64,000 nt of DNA from Paraburkholderia madseniana (lineage in GTDB: Bacteria; Pseudomonadota; Gammaproteobacteria; Burkholderiales; Burkholderiaceae). The stretch spans positions 1-64,000 of the forward strand of contig NZ_VOSW01000037.1 in NCBI RefSeq assembly GCF_009690905.1, written 5' to 3'. Positions 52,057 through 61,184 of this stretch are shown one piece after another. Within the stretch, counting starts at the first letter, position 1; the number at the start of each line of letters is the position of its first letter. A model generated the notes under the pieces. The model searched no databases. It was not told the DNA's origin and worked only from the letters and a program-made list of their open reading frames with translations. A program made the translations under genes and the position numbers.

Positions 52057-52908
52057 ATGAACGCGACCGCACCGTATCTCACCGACGATCCCAACACCAT
52101 CCGCACCGCCGACCACGCGCGCCTTTTCTACCGCGATTGGGGGCAAGGCGCGCCGCTCGTGTTCCTGTCCGGCTGGACGCTGAATTCCGACATGTGGTCC
52201 TATCAGATGGAGCCGCTGTCGCGCCTCGGCTGCCGCTGCATCGCTTATGACCGCCGCGGCCACGGCCGTTCGAGCGATCCCGGCCGTGGCTACGACTTCG
52301 ACACGCTCGCCGACGATCTCGACAGCGTGCTCAGCACACTCGATCTGACCAACGTGACACTGGTCGCACATTCGATCGCGAGCGGCGAAGTGGTGCGTTA
52401 TCTGACGCGGCACGGTTCGGAGCGCGTGGCCAGGATTGCGTTCATCGCGCCCGCAGCTACGCCATATCTGCTGAAAACCGAAGACAACCCGAACGGGATC
52501 GACGCCGCATTGTTCGAGCAGGGCCGCCTCGCGCTGAGCCGTTCCTTCCCCGACTGGATCGAGGCGAATGCCGCACCGTACTTCGGCCCAGGTGTGTCGC
52601 GCGCGCCGCTGGACTGGACGATCCGCATGATGCTGCAGACCTCGCATCAGGCCATCCTCGAACTCGCCCGTATCCAGACCATCACCGATTTCCGCGCGGA
52701 GCTGGCCCGCATCCGGGTGCCGTCGCTGGTCGTGCAAGGTGACCGGGACGCCTCTGCGCCGCTCGAGCTGACTGGGCGGCCGACCGCGGCGTTGATAGCA
52801 GGCGCTTCACTGAACGTCTACGAAGGCGCCGGCCACGGCCTGTACTTCACTCATGCGGAGAAGTTGAACCAGGATTTGCTGGCGTTCCTGGGCCACCGGC
52901 CGGCTTAG
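52057..52908 (+). CDS. Alpha/beta hydrolase, non-heme peroxidase-like
   Basis: A 283 aa hydrolase. The oxyanion region VFLSGWTLNSDMW and CIAYDRRGHGRSS are typical of the chloroperoxidase/esterase group. The nucleophile elbow is AHSIASG, VQGDRDASAP gives the Asp and YEGAGHGLYFTHAE the His. No signal peptide. GGAGG 7 bases before ATG 52057 is a strong site. Its last 62 bp overlap the 3' end of the convergent MscS-type gene. Confidence 0.88.
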   Translation: MNATAPYLTDDPNTIRTADHARLFYRDWGQGAPLVFLSGWTLNSDMWSYQMEPLSRLGCRCIAYDRRGHGRSSDPGRGYDFDTLADDLDSVLSTLDLTNVTLVAHSIASGEVVRYLTRHGSERVARIAFIAPAATPYLLKTEDNPNGIDAALFEQGRLALSRSFPDWIEANAAPYFGPGVSRAPLDWTIRMMLQTSHQAILELARIQTITDFRAELARIRVPSLVVQGDRDASAPLELTGRPTAALIAGASLNVYEGAGHGLYFTHAEKLNQDLLAFLGHRPA

Positions 52909-55415
52909 GGTCGACCGGCACTTGATCTTCAACCGGCGCGTCGGCCTTGCCGGCCGCCGCTTTCAGCGAGGCGCCGGCATGCGCTGTTGAAGGCGGTTCG
53001 CCTTTCGCTGCAGCGTTGGGGCCAACGTCCGGTGCGCCGTTCGATTCGACTTGGGCCGGTACGCTCTCAGGGTCCCACGTCAGCAGATGCCGCTGCGGGT
53101 TCGCGATCTCGATGCCGCGCGCGCTGAACTGGTCGAGAATGCGCCGGTTGAATTCGCGCTGCACGCCCCAGCGCGCGGTGTCGCGACATTGGATCTGGCC
53201 GGCCAGCGTGACCGCTGAACCATCCACGCCATCCACGCCCCAGAAGCTGAAGTCGGACAGGATGCCGTCCTTGAACTTCTCGTCTTCGCGCAACGCGGCG
53301 CCGATTTCCTTCAGCGTGGCGATCGCCAGATCGACGTCCTCGCCGAACACGATATTCACTTTCACCGCCGCATTGCCGAGTCCGCGGTTGGTGTTGTTCA
53401 CCGTCGTGACCGAACTGAACGGCACGGTGAAGAGCGAACCGTCGCTGCCGCGCAAGCGTACGGTGCGGATCGACAGATATTCGACCGTACCGGATACGCC
53501 CGCGAGCGTGACCCAGTCGCCGACCTGCATGGCGTTTTCCATCAGCAGGAACATGCCGGTGATGAAATCCTGCACCAGCTTTTGCGAGCCGAAGCCGAGC
53601 GCCACGCCGAAAATACTCGCGCCGGCCAGCAGCGGCCCGATGTTCACACCGAGTTCGCTCAGGCCAGTGAGTACCACCACCAGCGCGATCACGCAAAAGA
53701 GCGCGCTGCGCAACATCGGCAGCAGGGTACGCAGACGTGCGGCGCGCACGAGGTCGCCGCTGGTGGTCCAGCGGTCCAGCCGCCGTTCGATCGACACGTT
53801 GGCGCCTTCCCATACCACCAGCGCGATCACCGCGGCGACCCCGATCGTGACCAGCGCTGAAGCCAGCCGATGGCCGATCGAACCGGCCCGGAACAGCTCG
53901 CCCACGTCGACGCCCCAAACCTGCAGCAGCGCGAGCGCGGTGACGATGCCGATGAGCCACGCGACGACCCGCCGCACCAGCGGGTAATAGCGGTAGGCAT
54001 GCTGTTGCACGAGCGACTTCTCCGCGTCGCCCTGTACATTGAACAGCCGCGCCATGGCGCCAAAAATCACGATCGCGACGACCCGCGCGCCCACCAGAAT
54101 CGCCAGCGTAATGCCACCGAGATGCAGCAGGGTGCGATAGCCGTTCTGCACGTCGAGCGCCCAGATGAACCACAGCGCCATCACCACGAAGGCCGCGAAC
54201 CCTGCCCACGCATCGGCGAGCGCGTTGCCGAACATTTGCAGCGATTCGCTCGCGGCAAAGCGCCTGCGGATCAATTCGCCGACCGGCTTCCTGCATTTCA
54301 AAATCAGAATCGAGATCATGATGTGGCCGGCGAGCGCGACCACTTTCATGAGCGCGAGATGCGCCGCGTCGTTCAGGCCGAGCGACTGTGCGATCTCCGC
54401 GATCGCCGAACCGGCGCCGACCACGGCGACGATCCGTACAATCCAGCGCTGCACGAAAACGGCCCACGCATCGCTCATGCGCAACAGGCGCAGGCGCGGC
54501 GCGCTCGGCTGCAGGAAGAAGCCGCTGACTATCACAATCAGGCGGCACAGCACGTAGATGTCGATCAGCGAATCGAGCGCGCGGTCTTGCGGCGTGCCGT
54601 CCTCGGTGAAGATCGACATCAGCGCGCTCGCTGCGCCGACGAACACCGCCAGCGGCAACAGGCGCAGCACCATCGTCAGGAGCGCGCGCGGCAGGCGCTG
54701 CAGCAGCGTCAGGTGATGCACGGCCTTCTGCTCGCCTTTGGCCTCGGTGGCTTTGCCGGTGGTGCCGGTGGCGGGCGTAGGCGTCGTAATGGGCGCGCCG
54801 GCCGGCTGCGGTGCCCCCGTCTTCTGCTGCCCGTGCGGGGCGCGCGGCGAGGGCGGTGTACGCGCGGCGCAACAGGCGGCGCGCGAGCCATTCAAGCGCG
54901 AGCGCGGGCAGCAGTGCCGCCAGCAGCGACCCCGCGACCTGGCCGAGCACGCCGCGCGCCTGCGGGTTGGTCGATTGCGAATGCCACCAAGCACGCACCG
55001 ACGCGACGTCGAGCAGCGCGGCGACCGAACTGCGCAATGACTTGCCGAGGTGCACGGCCCAATGCGCGCCCTGACGCGCCAGTTGCGAGGCGAGGCCATT
55101 GGATTGGAAGGCGGCTGGGACGAGCGCGGTGGCGCTGCTGGCCGCGGTGGGTGCCGACGCAGCCGCGGCCGCCAAGGCAGGTGGAGCGCTGAGTGCGCCC
55201 GCTGCGGCGATCGCCTGTAGCGTGTCGCTGACTTGCGCGCGGCGTGTGGGGTCATTGAGGACGCTGAGGGCCTGGCGGGCCTGCTCGGGCGTCAGGGTGG
55301 GCGCGGCGCCAGATGCCGCAGAGGCGGAGGCGGTGGGTTGCGCCGCGGCGGCAAAGGCCGGCGAGGCGCTCAGGAGGAGAAAAATGACAAGCCAGGCGTG
55401 GAGTTTTTTGCGCAT
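52847..55415 (-). pseudogene. MscS-family mechanosensitive channel gene, frameshifted
   Basis: The N-terminal frame encodes a signal peptide (MRKKLHAWLVIFLLLSASPA to FA) and an Ala-rich domain up to LLRRAYTALAARPA. The rest, beginning QPAGAPITTPTPATG and including several TMs and the MscS core (GASIFGVALGFGSQKLVQDF, then GDWVTLAGVSGTVE), lies in another frame. Losing one base from the G5 run (plus-strand C5, 54814-54818) or the C4 run (plus-strand G4, 54837-54840) would join them into a ~855 aa large MscS-type protein. Either a true inactivating indel or a sequencing error in a homopolymer. The Pro/Gly-rich C-terminal tail overlaps the neighbouring gene. Confidence 0.8.
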
Positions 55416-55773
55416 AGGGTGTAAGGCGGGGTACCAGGTGCGGACGGCGGTGCCGGGACGCGTGGGTCGATGCGGCGGCGTGACCTTGGACCGACACGCG
55501 TTGAGTCGTACAAGTTCCATCCGAGGCGGCTATCTGTCATCACGAGGAGGTTCGGCCAGTTGCTGCGAATTGTAACCGTCAGGTAGCAGAAAGCTTGCCT
55601 GGCGTAGGCGCCGTCCACGGCATAGCGCGCAAGATCGCGCGGCTTGAGGCTGGAGGTGCCGTGTGACAGGCAGCCATGCACGGACGCAGCCCTGTGCGGG
55701 GCCGCGTCGTCAAAAGGGTTGGCGCGAAAGCGCACTGGCTCCGCACCATAGGGGCGCTCAGGCCCGGCAATGC
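55416..55773. other. Region between the MscS-type and NIPSNAP-like genes
   Basis: 358 bp. A minus-strand frame here reads FRANPFDDAAPHRAAS and ARYAVDGAYARQAFCYLTVT, which looks somewhat protein-like. It has no start of its own and I do not recognise it; it may be a gene remnant. No clear promoter or terminator. Confidence 0.35.
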
Positions 55774-56124
55774 CTATTCCGTTGCTTCCACCGAGTCCCT
55801 CGCCGCCACCCCGAGCGTGCCTTCGACCACCTCGGTGAAGGTGCGCTCCTCGCGCAGAATGAAGCGCTTCGTCTGCGCAAACAGGAAATTTTCCCGTGCT
55901 TCGGCGTCGGAGCGCAGCCGCGCCCGATACGTTTCGTACGCGGCGAGGCTGTCGAACGCGATCAATCCCCAGGCGACGTCGTTGGTCCCTTCGTGGGGCA
56001 GAAAGTAGCCGATCAGATGGCCGCCGCAGCGCGGAATAATGCGGCCCCAGTTGCGAGCGTAGTCGTTGAAGGCATCGCGTTGGAATGGGTCGATCTGATA
56101 GCGGATGAAGCAGGTAATCGTCAT
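55774..56124 (-). CDS. NIPSNAP-family protein
   Basis: A 116 aa dimeric ferredoxin-like alpha/beta-barrel protein. MTITCFIRYQIDPFQRDAF is the typical first strand and helix, then YARNWGRIIPRCGGHLIGYF and FDSLAAYETYRARLRSD. The family has no settled function. ATG 56124 has GGGAG about 9 bases upstream; TTG 56130 is also in frame. It lies between the damaged MscS gene and the DHA2 exporter, all on the minus strand. Confidence 0.85.
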   Translation of the reverse strand: MTITCFIRYQIDPFQRDAFNDYARNWGRIIPRCGGHLIGYFLPHEGTNDVAWGLIAFDSLAAYETYRARLRSDAEARENFLFAQTKRFILREERTFTEVVEGTLGVAARDSVEATE

Positions 56125-56314
56125 GTGCAAGCTCCCGATCGGGTAGAGGTGGTTTGAAGCAGGTGAGTACCAGTATGGAGACTGCTCGACTGCGACGTTT
56201 CACTGCTTTCTGAACTGTCGTTGAGCGGGGCGTGCGGCATTTAATGGCCGCGTTCAATGGCGGTATGAAAGCCCGTGCAGATCGCAAGCGGCGCCGTGTC
56301 TCGAGGCTCACTCC

Positions 56315-57994
56315 TTAGCCTGGCGCGGCTGTTTTTCCGCTAGCCTCGTGGATCGTCAACATCGCGAGCGCCGCGCCGGCCAGCGCGCACATCGCCGATA
56401 CCAGTGCCACCGCCCGCAAGGCAGCCCCGAGTGCCTCGGCTTGCGCGCGCGCTACTTCTCGTGTCGTCGCGTCCGTTGCGCCCGGCGGCGCCGAACTCGC
56501 ATTCATCGTGCCTTGCGTCAACCGTGCCGTCTCACGCGCCGCTTGCGGCACGTTCGACGCATCGAGCCGCGCGTCGAGCGCCGCATCGTGCGACCACACG
56601 AACACGATCCCGAGCACTGCGATCGCGAGCAGACTCGCCACCCTGGCGACGGCGTTATTAATGCCCGAGGCGACACCCGTGCGGGCGGCGGAAACGGATG
56701 TCATCACCGTCGTCGTCAACGGTGCGACGGTAATCGTCATGCCGAGCCCGAGCACGACGAGCGCCGGAAAGAAGCCGCGCCAATAGTCGCCGCGGACCCA
56801 GGGCAGCGCAAGCATCGCAAAGCCGACCGCCGCGACCACCGGCCCGATGCCCAACAAGGCCCGTGCGCCGTATCGGCTCGTCAGGCCGCCGGTGAAACGC
56901 GACAACAGGCCGATCGTGACCGGCACCGGCAGCAGAGCGGCGCCTGCCTCGGTCGCGCTATAGCCATACGCGCGGATCAGCGTGAACGGCAGGAAGAACA
57001 GCGCGCCGCCCAGCCCGAAGTAAAGCAGCAGCGTGACGAGATTCGCACCGACGAAGTCACGCGAACGGAACACGTCGAGCGGCATCATCGGATTGCGGGT
57101 CTTCGCTTCGAGCACGACGAAACCGGACAGCACCAGGAGGCCGCCGAGGATCGACGCCAGCACCCAGCGGTCGCCGAAGCCGCGCGCCGAGGCGATGGTC
57201 AGGCCGTAGGTCAACGCGGCGAGCCCTGCGGCGGCTGTGACGGCGCCCGGCCAGTCGAGCCCGGGCAGCGCTAGTCCTTTGGACGCAGGGTCCAGGTGCG
57301 ATGGGTCTTTTTCCTGCCGGCTGTCCGGCACGGCGACGACCGCCAGCGCGATGGTTGCGCACGCAATCGGTACGTTCAGAAAGAAAATCGCCCGCCACGA
57401 AAACGCATCGACGAGCCAGCCACCCGCCACCGGTCCGACCGCCGACGTGATCGCGCCGACGCCGGCCCAGGTGCCGATCGCCTTGCCGCGCTCCTTGTCG
57501 TCGAATACCGCGCCGATGATGGCGAGACTGCTCGGCACCAGCAGCGCCGCGCCGACGCCTTGCACGGCGCGCGCCGCGATCAGCGCGCCGACGCCAGGCG
57601 CCAGGCCGCAGCCGATCGAGGCCAGCGTGAACAAGCCGATTCCCGCGATGAACACGGTGCGCCGGCCGAGCTTGTCGCCGAGCGAACCGCCCACCAGCAC
57701 CAGCGCACCGAGAAACAGCAGATACGCGTTGACGACCCACTGGATCGCCGCGACGCTCGCGCCCAGTTCGGTCTGGATCGACGGCAGCGCGACGTTGACC
57801 ACGGAGCCGTCGATGAACGCCATGCTCGAACCGAGAATGGTCGCGGCGAGCGCGAGCTTTTTGCGCCGGCACGGGTGATCGAAGCTGAGGGGCTGAGCGT
57901 GGATGGTCAGCGCGTCGCACGGGCTCGCCTGGGCGGGGAGCGTGGAGGAAGGGCGGCGCACGAGCGCCGGGGCGTGCTGATCGGCCAAGTCCAC
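56315..57994 (-). CDS. DHA2-family MFS drug exporter
   Basis: A 559 aa, 14-TM exporter. TM1 is LAATILGSSMAFIDGSVVNVAL, carrying the family D. GGSLGDKLGRRTVFI is motif A and RAVQGVGAALLVPSSLAI motif B. GVGAITSAVGPVAGGWLVD is motif C, the antiporter signature. A periplasmic Ala-rich loop lies near the C-terminus. The N-terminal ~45 residues are a soluble tail with several possible starts. Substrate unknown; the sequence is distinct from the DHA2 gene at 24858. Confidence 0.9.
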   Translation of the reverse strand: MDLADQHAPALVRRPSSTLPAQASPCDALTIHAQPLSFDHPCRRKKLALAATILGSSMAFIDGSVVNVALPSIQTELGASVAAIQWVVNAYLLFLGALVLVGGSLGDKLGRRTVFIAGIGLFTLASIGCGLAPGVGALIAARAVQGVGAALLVPSSLAIIGAVFDDKERGKAIGTWAGVGAITSAVGPVAGGWLVDAFSWRAIFFLNVPIACATIALAVVAVPDSRQEKDPSHLDPASKGLALPGLDWPGAVTAAAGLAALTYGLTIASARGFGDRWVLASILGGLLVLSGFVVLEAKTRNPMMPLDVFRSRDFVGANLVTLLLYFGLGGALFFLPFTLIRAYGYSATEAGAALLPVPVTIGLLSRFTGGLTSRYGARALLGIGPVVAAVGFAMLALPWVRGDYWRGFFPALVVLGLGMTITVAPLTTTVMTSVSAARTGVASGINNAVARVASLLAIAVLGIVFVWSHDAALDARLDASNVPQAARETARLTQGTMNASSAPPGATDATTREVARAQAEALGAALRAVALVSAMCALAGAALAMLTIHEASGKTAAPG

Positions 57995-58150
57995 TCCAGG
58001 GTGGATGAACGGCTTTCAGCATAGCAACGCCAAGGGAGAACCGATAGGCGGTTACGACGCAAGGCCGGCCGAGCTGCGCCAGGCGGCGCGGTCGCGGCAA
58101 TATTTGCCGGGGTTTGCCCGTCCAGGCGGCCTTAGGTCAAACCAGCGAGG

Positions 58151-59587
58151 TCAAACCAGCGAAGGCGCCTGCCGCTCTGCCTCGTCGTCGGCATCCACAC
58201 CGCCGTCGGCGTTCGACGTGCGTCCGGCCGCCGGGTCCTGATGCAGCCGGCTCGCATGCATCAGGCGATACAGCGTGGCCCGCGAAATGCCGAGTTCGGC
58301 CGCGGCTTCGGACAATTTGTAGCCGTGCCGCTGCAACGCGTGCTCGATGGCGTCCTTTTCGGCCTTGCTGCGGATCTCCGCCAGCGTCACGGCCGGTCCG
58401 TTGTCGGATTCCGGCAGGCCGAGGTCGCTTGCCGTGATAAAGCGGCCCTCGCTCATCACCACGGCCCGGCGCACGCAGTTGATCAGCTCGCGTACATTGC
58501 CCGGCCACGGATAGTTCGACATGGCGACGATCGCGTCGCTCGACAGCCCGCGCAATTTACGCGCGCCGTCCTGCCGGTACATGCTGAGCGCATAGTTGGC
58601 GAGCAGCTTGATGTCGCCGCCGCGCTCGCGCAACGGCGGCTCGACAAGCCGGAGCACGCACAGGCGGTGATACAGGTCGGCGCGGAAGCGGCCGTCTTCG
58701 ACGGCTTTGTCCAGATCGACGTGGGTCGCCGAAATCACCCGTGCGTCGACGTTGATTTGCCCATTGCCGCCCAGCCGTTCGATGGTGCCTTCCTGCAGAA
58801 AGCGCAGCAGCACCGCCTGGCATTCGTGCGGCATGTCGCCGATTTCATCCAGAAAAAGGGTGCCTTCATTGGCGCTTTCGATCCGGCCGATCTTGCGTTG
58901 CAACGCACCGGTAAAGGCGCCGCGCTCGTGGCCGAACAATTCGGCTTGCAGCAGGCTCGGCGGAATGGCCGCGCAATTGATCGCGACGAACGCCCGGCCG
59001 GCGCGCGGCGAGCGCTCATGAATCGCACGGGCGGTCAGTTCCTTGCCGGTGCCCGATTCGCCGGCGACGAACACTGGCGCGTCGGTCACGCCGCATTTGT
59101 CGATGCGCCGGTACAACTGCTGCATTGCCTCGCATTGCCCAACCATGCCGTGCCGGCCGAGCGAAGGCTCGGGGGCGGTCGGCGGATGCCGCAGGCTCGA
59201 CAGCCCGTGCGCGTGGCCGAGCGCGAATACCAGCCGCTCGTTCAGCCAGGGCCGGGTCACGAAATCGAAGCAATAGTCGAGGATGAAGCGGCTGACCAGT
59301 TCGTCGTCCGACTGGCCCGGCGCGATCTGCGCAACCCAATTGGTTTCGACGCGACGCATGCAGGAGGCGAGAGCGGACAAATGCTGGGACGTGCAGTCAC
59401 CGGGCAATTCGACGAGGCCGACCTTGATGTTGTCGCGCTCGATCATGCGTTCGGCGATTGCCGTGCTTTTGGCGTGCACCGCTTGCCAGCCGGATGCGGC
59501 CAGGAAGCTGGCCAGATCCCGATCGGGCGAGTTCGCCACGTATAGAACGGTGCGTTCGGTGTCGGCAGGCGTGCAAGTCGTGTTCAT
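58151..59587 (-). CDS. Sigma-54-dependent enhancer-binding protein (Fis-type HTH)
   Basis: A 478 aa regulator. Residues ~10-130 form a receiver-like domain resembling the VpsR type; it lacks a clear phosphoacceptor Asp, so it may sense a small ligand rather than a kinase. The AAA+ domain (about 145-375) has Walker A GESGTGKE (176-183), GAFTGA (223-228, sigma-54 contact) and Walker B GTLFLDEIGD. The C-terminal Fis HTH is LSEAAAELGISRATLYRLM. It activates sigma-54 promoters from upstream palindromes; one perfect promoter lies in the divergent intergenic region. An Asp/Glu-rich tail ends the protein. Confidence 0.92.
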   Translation of the reverse strand: MNTTCTPADTERTVLYVANSPDRDLASFLAASGWQAVHAKSTAIAERMIERDNIKVGLVELPGDCTSQHLSALASCMRRVETNWVAQIAPGQSDDELVSRFILDYCFDFVTRPWLNERLVFALGHAHGLSSLRHPPTAPEPSLGRHGMVGQCEAMQQLYRRIDKCGVTDAPVFVAGESGTGKELTARAIHERSPRAGRAFVAINCAAIPPSLLQAELFGHERGAFTGALQRKIGRIESANEGTLFLDEIGDMPHECQAVLLRFLQEGTIERLGGNGQINVDARVISATHVDLDKAVEDGRFRADLYHRLCVLRLVEPPLRERGGDIKLLANYALSMYRQDGARKLRGLSSDAIVAMSNYPWPGNVRELINCVRRAVVMSEGRFITASDLGLPESDNGPAVTLAEIRSKAEKDAIEHALQRHGYKLSEAAAELGISRATLYRLMHASRLHQDPAAGRTSNADGGVDADDEAERQAPSLV

Positions 59588-60285
59588 GTGACCCCCGGGT
59601 TGTTGCGGCTCTCAGAACTGCTCTTCGACGAACTGGACAGACCGGCAATGACAATTTCACGGTAGCGGCAATGGCGGGGGCATGCGGCGGCGTGAGCCGC
59701 TGCACTTCGGACAGCTAGCAGAACAGCGTTCAACGCTGAAACCGCCCGACTATTTCATCCCCGAATCACAAAAGCCGTGTTTCGCCTTGTGGTCTGACAG
59801 AGGCGCTCTACGTGGCGCATGGCTTAACGATAAGCGAAAGCGCTTTCGAGCGCCATACAAACAAATCTGGATTCAGAAACGTTTTTCCCGCTTTGACGTG
59901 GGTGCTTGCCGTTCAGAAATGGTGGGGCAACCGCGACTATGTGCGGAATCCCACATAGCAATAGCAAATCGCATAGCGGTTATCGTGCAACGGATGCCGC
60001 GCCGTCGAATCAGCGTGTCTCAAGCTTGCGACACATTGGGCAGCGGCTGCCAAGGGTGCTTCGTGGCCCGAAGCATCGGCATATTTGACCGGGCTACGCC
60101 GCAAAGCGCGGCCGGACGTGGTCCGAAGAAGCGAGCATCCGGTCCTGCAAACAGGGAGATCCTTCCGCACTGCGTTAGAGGGTGAACCCCTCGCGTGTCG
60201 AATCCGAATCAAGTGTGACGAAAGGCCGGGTCCGGCGAGACGCGTTGCAGCACAAATCACGGTGCGACAAGGGATTGAAGGTGCA
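59588..60285. promoter_or_regulatory. Regulatory region with three palindromes upstream of a sigma-54 promoter
   Basis: No coding signal. Palindromes: CGAAAGCGCTTTCG (59835-59848, perfect), CTATGTG-N8-CACATAG (59937-59958, perfect, CRP-like spacing) and GTGTCTCAAGCTTGCGACAC (60015-60034, one mismatched pair). The last is 250 bp upstream of the promoter at 60286, a workable enhancer distance. It also contains the promoter of the divergent regulator gene. Confidence 0.6.
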
Positions 60286-60301
60286 TGGCACAGCCATTGC
60301 A
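60286..60301 (+). promoter_or_regulatory. Perfect sigma-54 (-24/-12) promoter
   Basis: TGGCACAGCCATTGCA matches TGGCAC-N5-TTGCA at every consensus base. Transcription should start near 60312 and run rightward to the hairpin at 60751 or into the 60835-62387 genes. Confidence 0.88.
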
Positions 60302-60750
60302 ATAGGAGCCTCACAAGGAAATGCGTTGCCGCCTGGTTCCTGAGGCTCGGGGAAGCAGCAGCCGGAGCCCGGCGGCAAACATAGTCTTCGTGAGCACGGC
60401 CGGGGAAGCCGATGTGTCTTGCGAGGGTGCGGCGGGGCCACTGAAAAACGGATGTCAAAAAAAACGGGGGGAATGATCGATACGGGGTATCGGCCATTCG
60501 TCACCGGACAACGTGAAGCACTGACCTCGCCACTTTTTCCGTCATATTGGACGGACTCGAAGTCGACGGCCGAAATGGATGGCCGAAGTCGACCGCAAGA
60601 ATGACAGGCACCGCGCTCGGGCAATTTGCGGGCACGCGACGTACAAAACAGGGAAGGGGCAGCGCACGGTAAGGACCGGCCGGCGCGAAGAAGCGGGGAG
60701 GAACGGCCTGAGTCTCCATAGAGGGGCGCACGCTACGAGGTGAACCGGGC
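60302..60750 (+). other. Long leader or possible small RNA after the sigma-54 promoter
   Basis: About 440 bp downstream of the predicted start contain no established gene. Two weak ORFs are present: 60321-60476 (51 codons, AGGAG 12 bases upstream) and 60452-60604 (50 codons). Neither resembles a known family. It could be a regulatory leader for the downstream operon or a discrete RNA. Confidence 0.45.
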
Positions 60751-60780
60751 GCCGTGCCCGCGCACTAGCGCGGGCACGGC
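60751..60780. terminator. Strong GC-rich hairpin
   Basis: The perfect 13 bp stem GCCGTGCCCGCGC / GCGCGGGCACGGC has a 4-base ACTA loop. Only TT follows on the plus strand, so it is not a textbook intrinsic terminator, but it would stall or shield transcripts from 60286. Confidence 0.6.
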
Positions 60781-60834
60781 TTACCTGGATACGGCCTTGA
60801 ATGGCCCATCAAGCGGAATCAAGCGGGGGGTGTC

Positions 60835-61122
60835 ATGAAAACGATCAGCAAGCCGGTTGCATTGCGGCTGGACCAGCACACCACGGCGCACGGCGCCGGT
60901 TTCTCCTACCAACTTCACTTTGCGCGGCAGCGACCCTTGTTCGCCGCGCCGTCGGCCGACCTGCTCACGCTGGTGATCGCCGAGGCGATGAAACGCAAGG
61001 CTCAGGCCGAGATCCAACGCGACGTATTGCGCGAGGCGATCTACGAGATCCCGGTTTCGACCGAACGAGGCCACGATCGGGCTCTGGACATCTACCAATC
61101 CGATCCCGACGACTACACCTGA
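60835..61122 (+). CDS. Hypothetical protein
   Basis: A 95 aa soluble protein that I do not recognise. The first half is basic with two His (LDQHTTAHGAGFSYQLHFAR). A central helix, LLTLVIAEAMKRKAQAEIQR, is followed by an acidic end (DRALDIYQSDPDDYT). No signal peptide or cysteines. GGGGGGTG 4 bases upstream of ATG 60835 and the 62 bp distance to the CpaE-like gene suggest one transcription unit under the sigma-54 promoter. Confidence 0.7.
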   Translation: MKTISKPVALRLDQHTTAHGAGFSYQLHFARQRPLFAAPSADLLTLVIAEAMKRKAQAEIQRDVLREAIYEIPVSTERGHDRALDIYQSDPDDYT

Positions 61123-61184
61123 ATGTCGACTGTTATTGACGCGGCCTTGCCTACGGGAAGGCCTTAGTCCGGCGGAGACCCGAC

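Noticed and set aside
53067..55520. Single 817-codon protein in the N-terminal frame of the MscS locus
   Set aside because: Beyond about residue 240 the translation becomes Arg-rich nonsense, while the other frame carries the MscS core. A frameshift explains this better.
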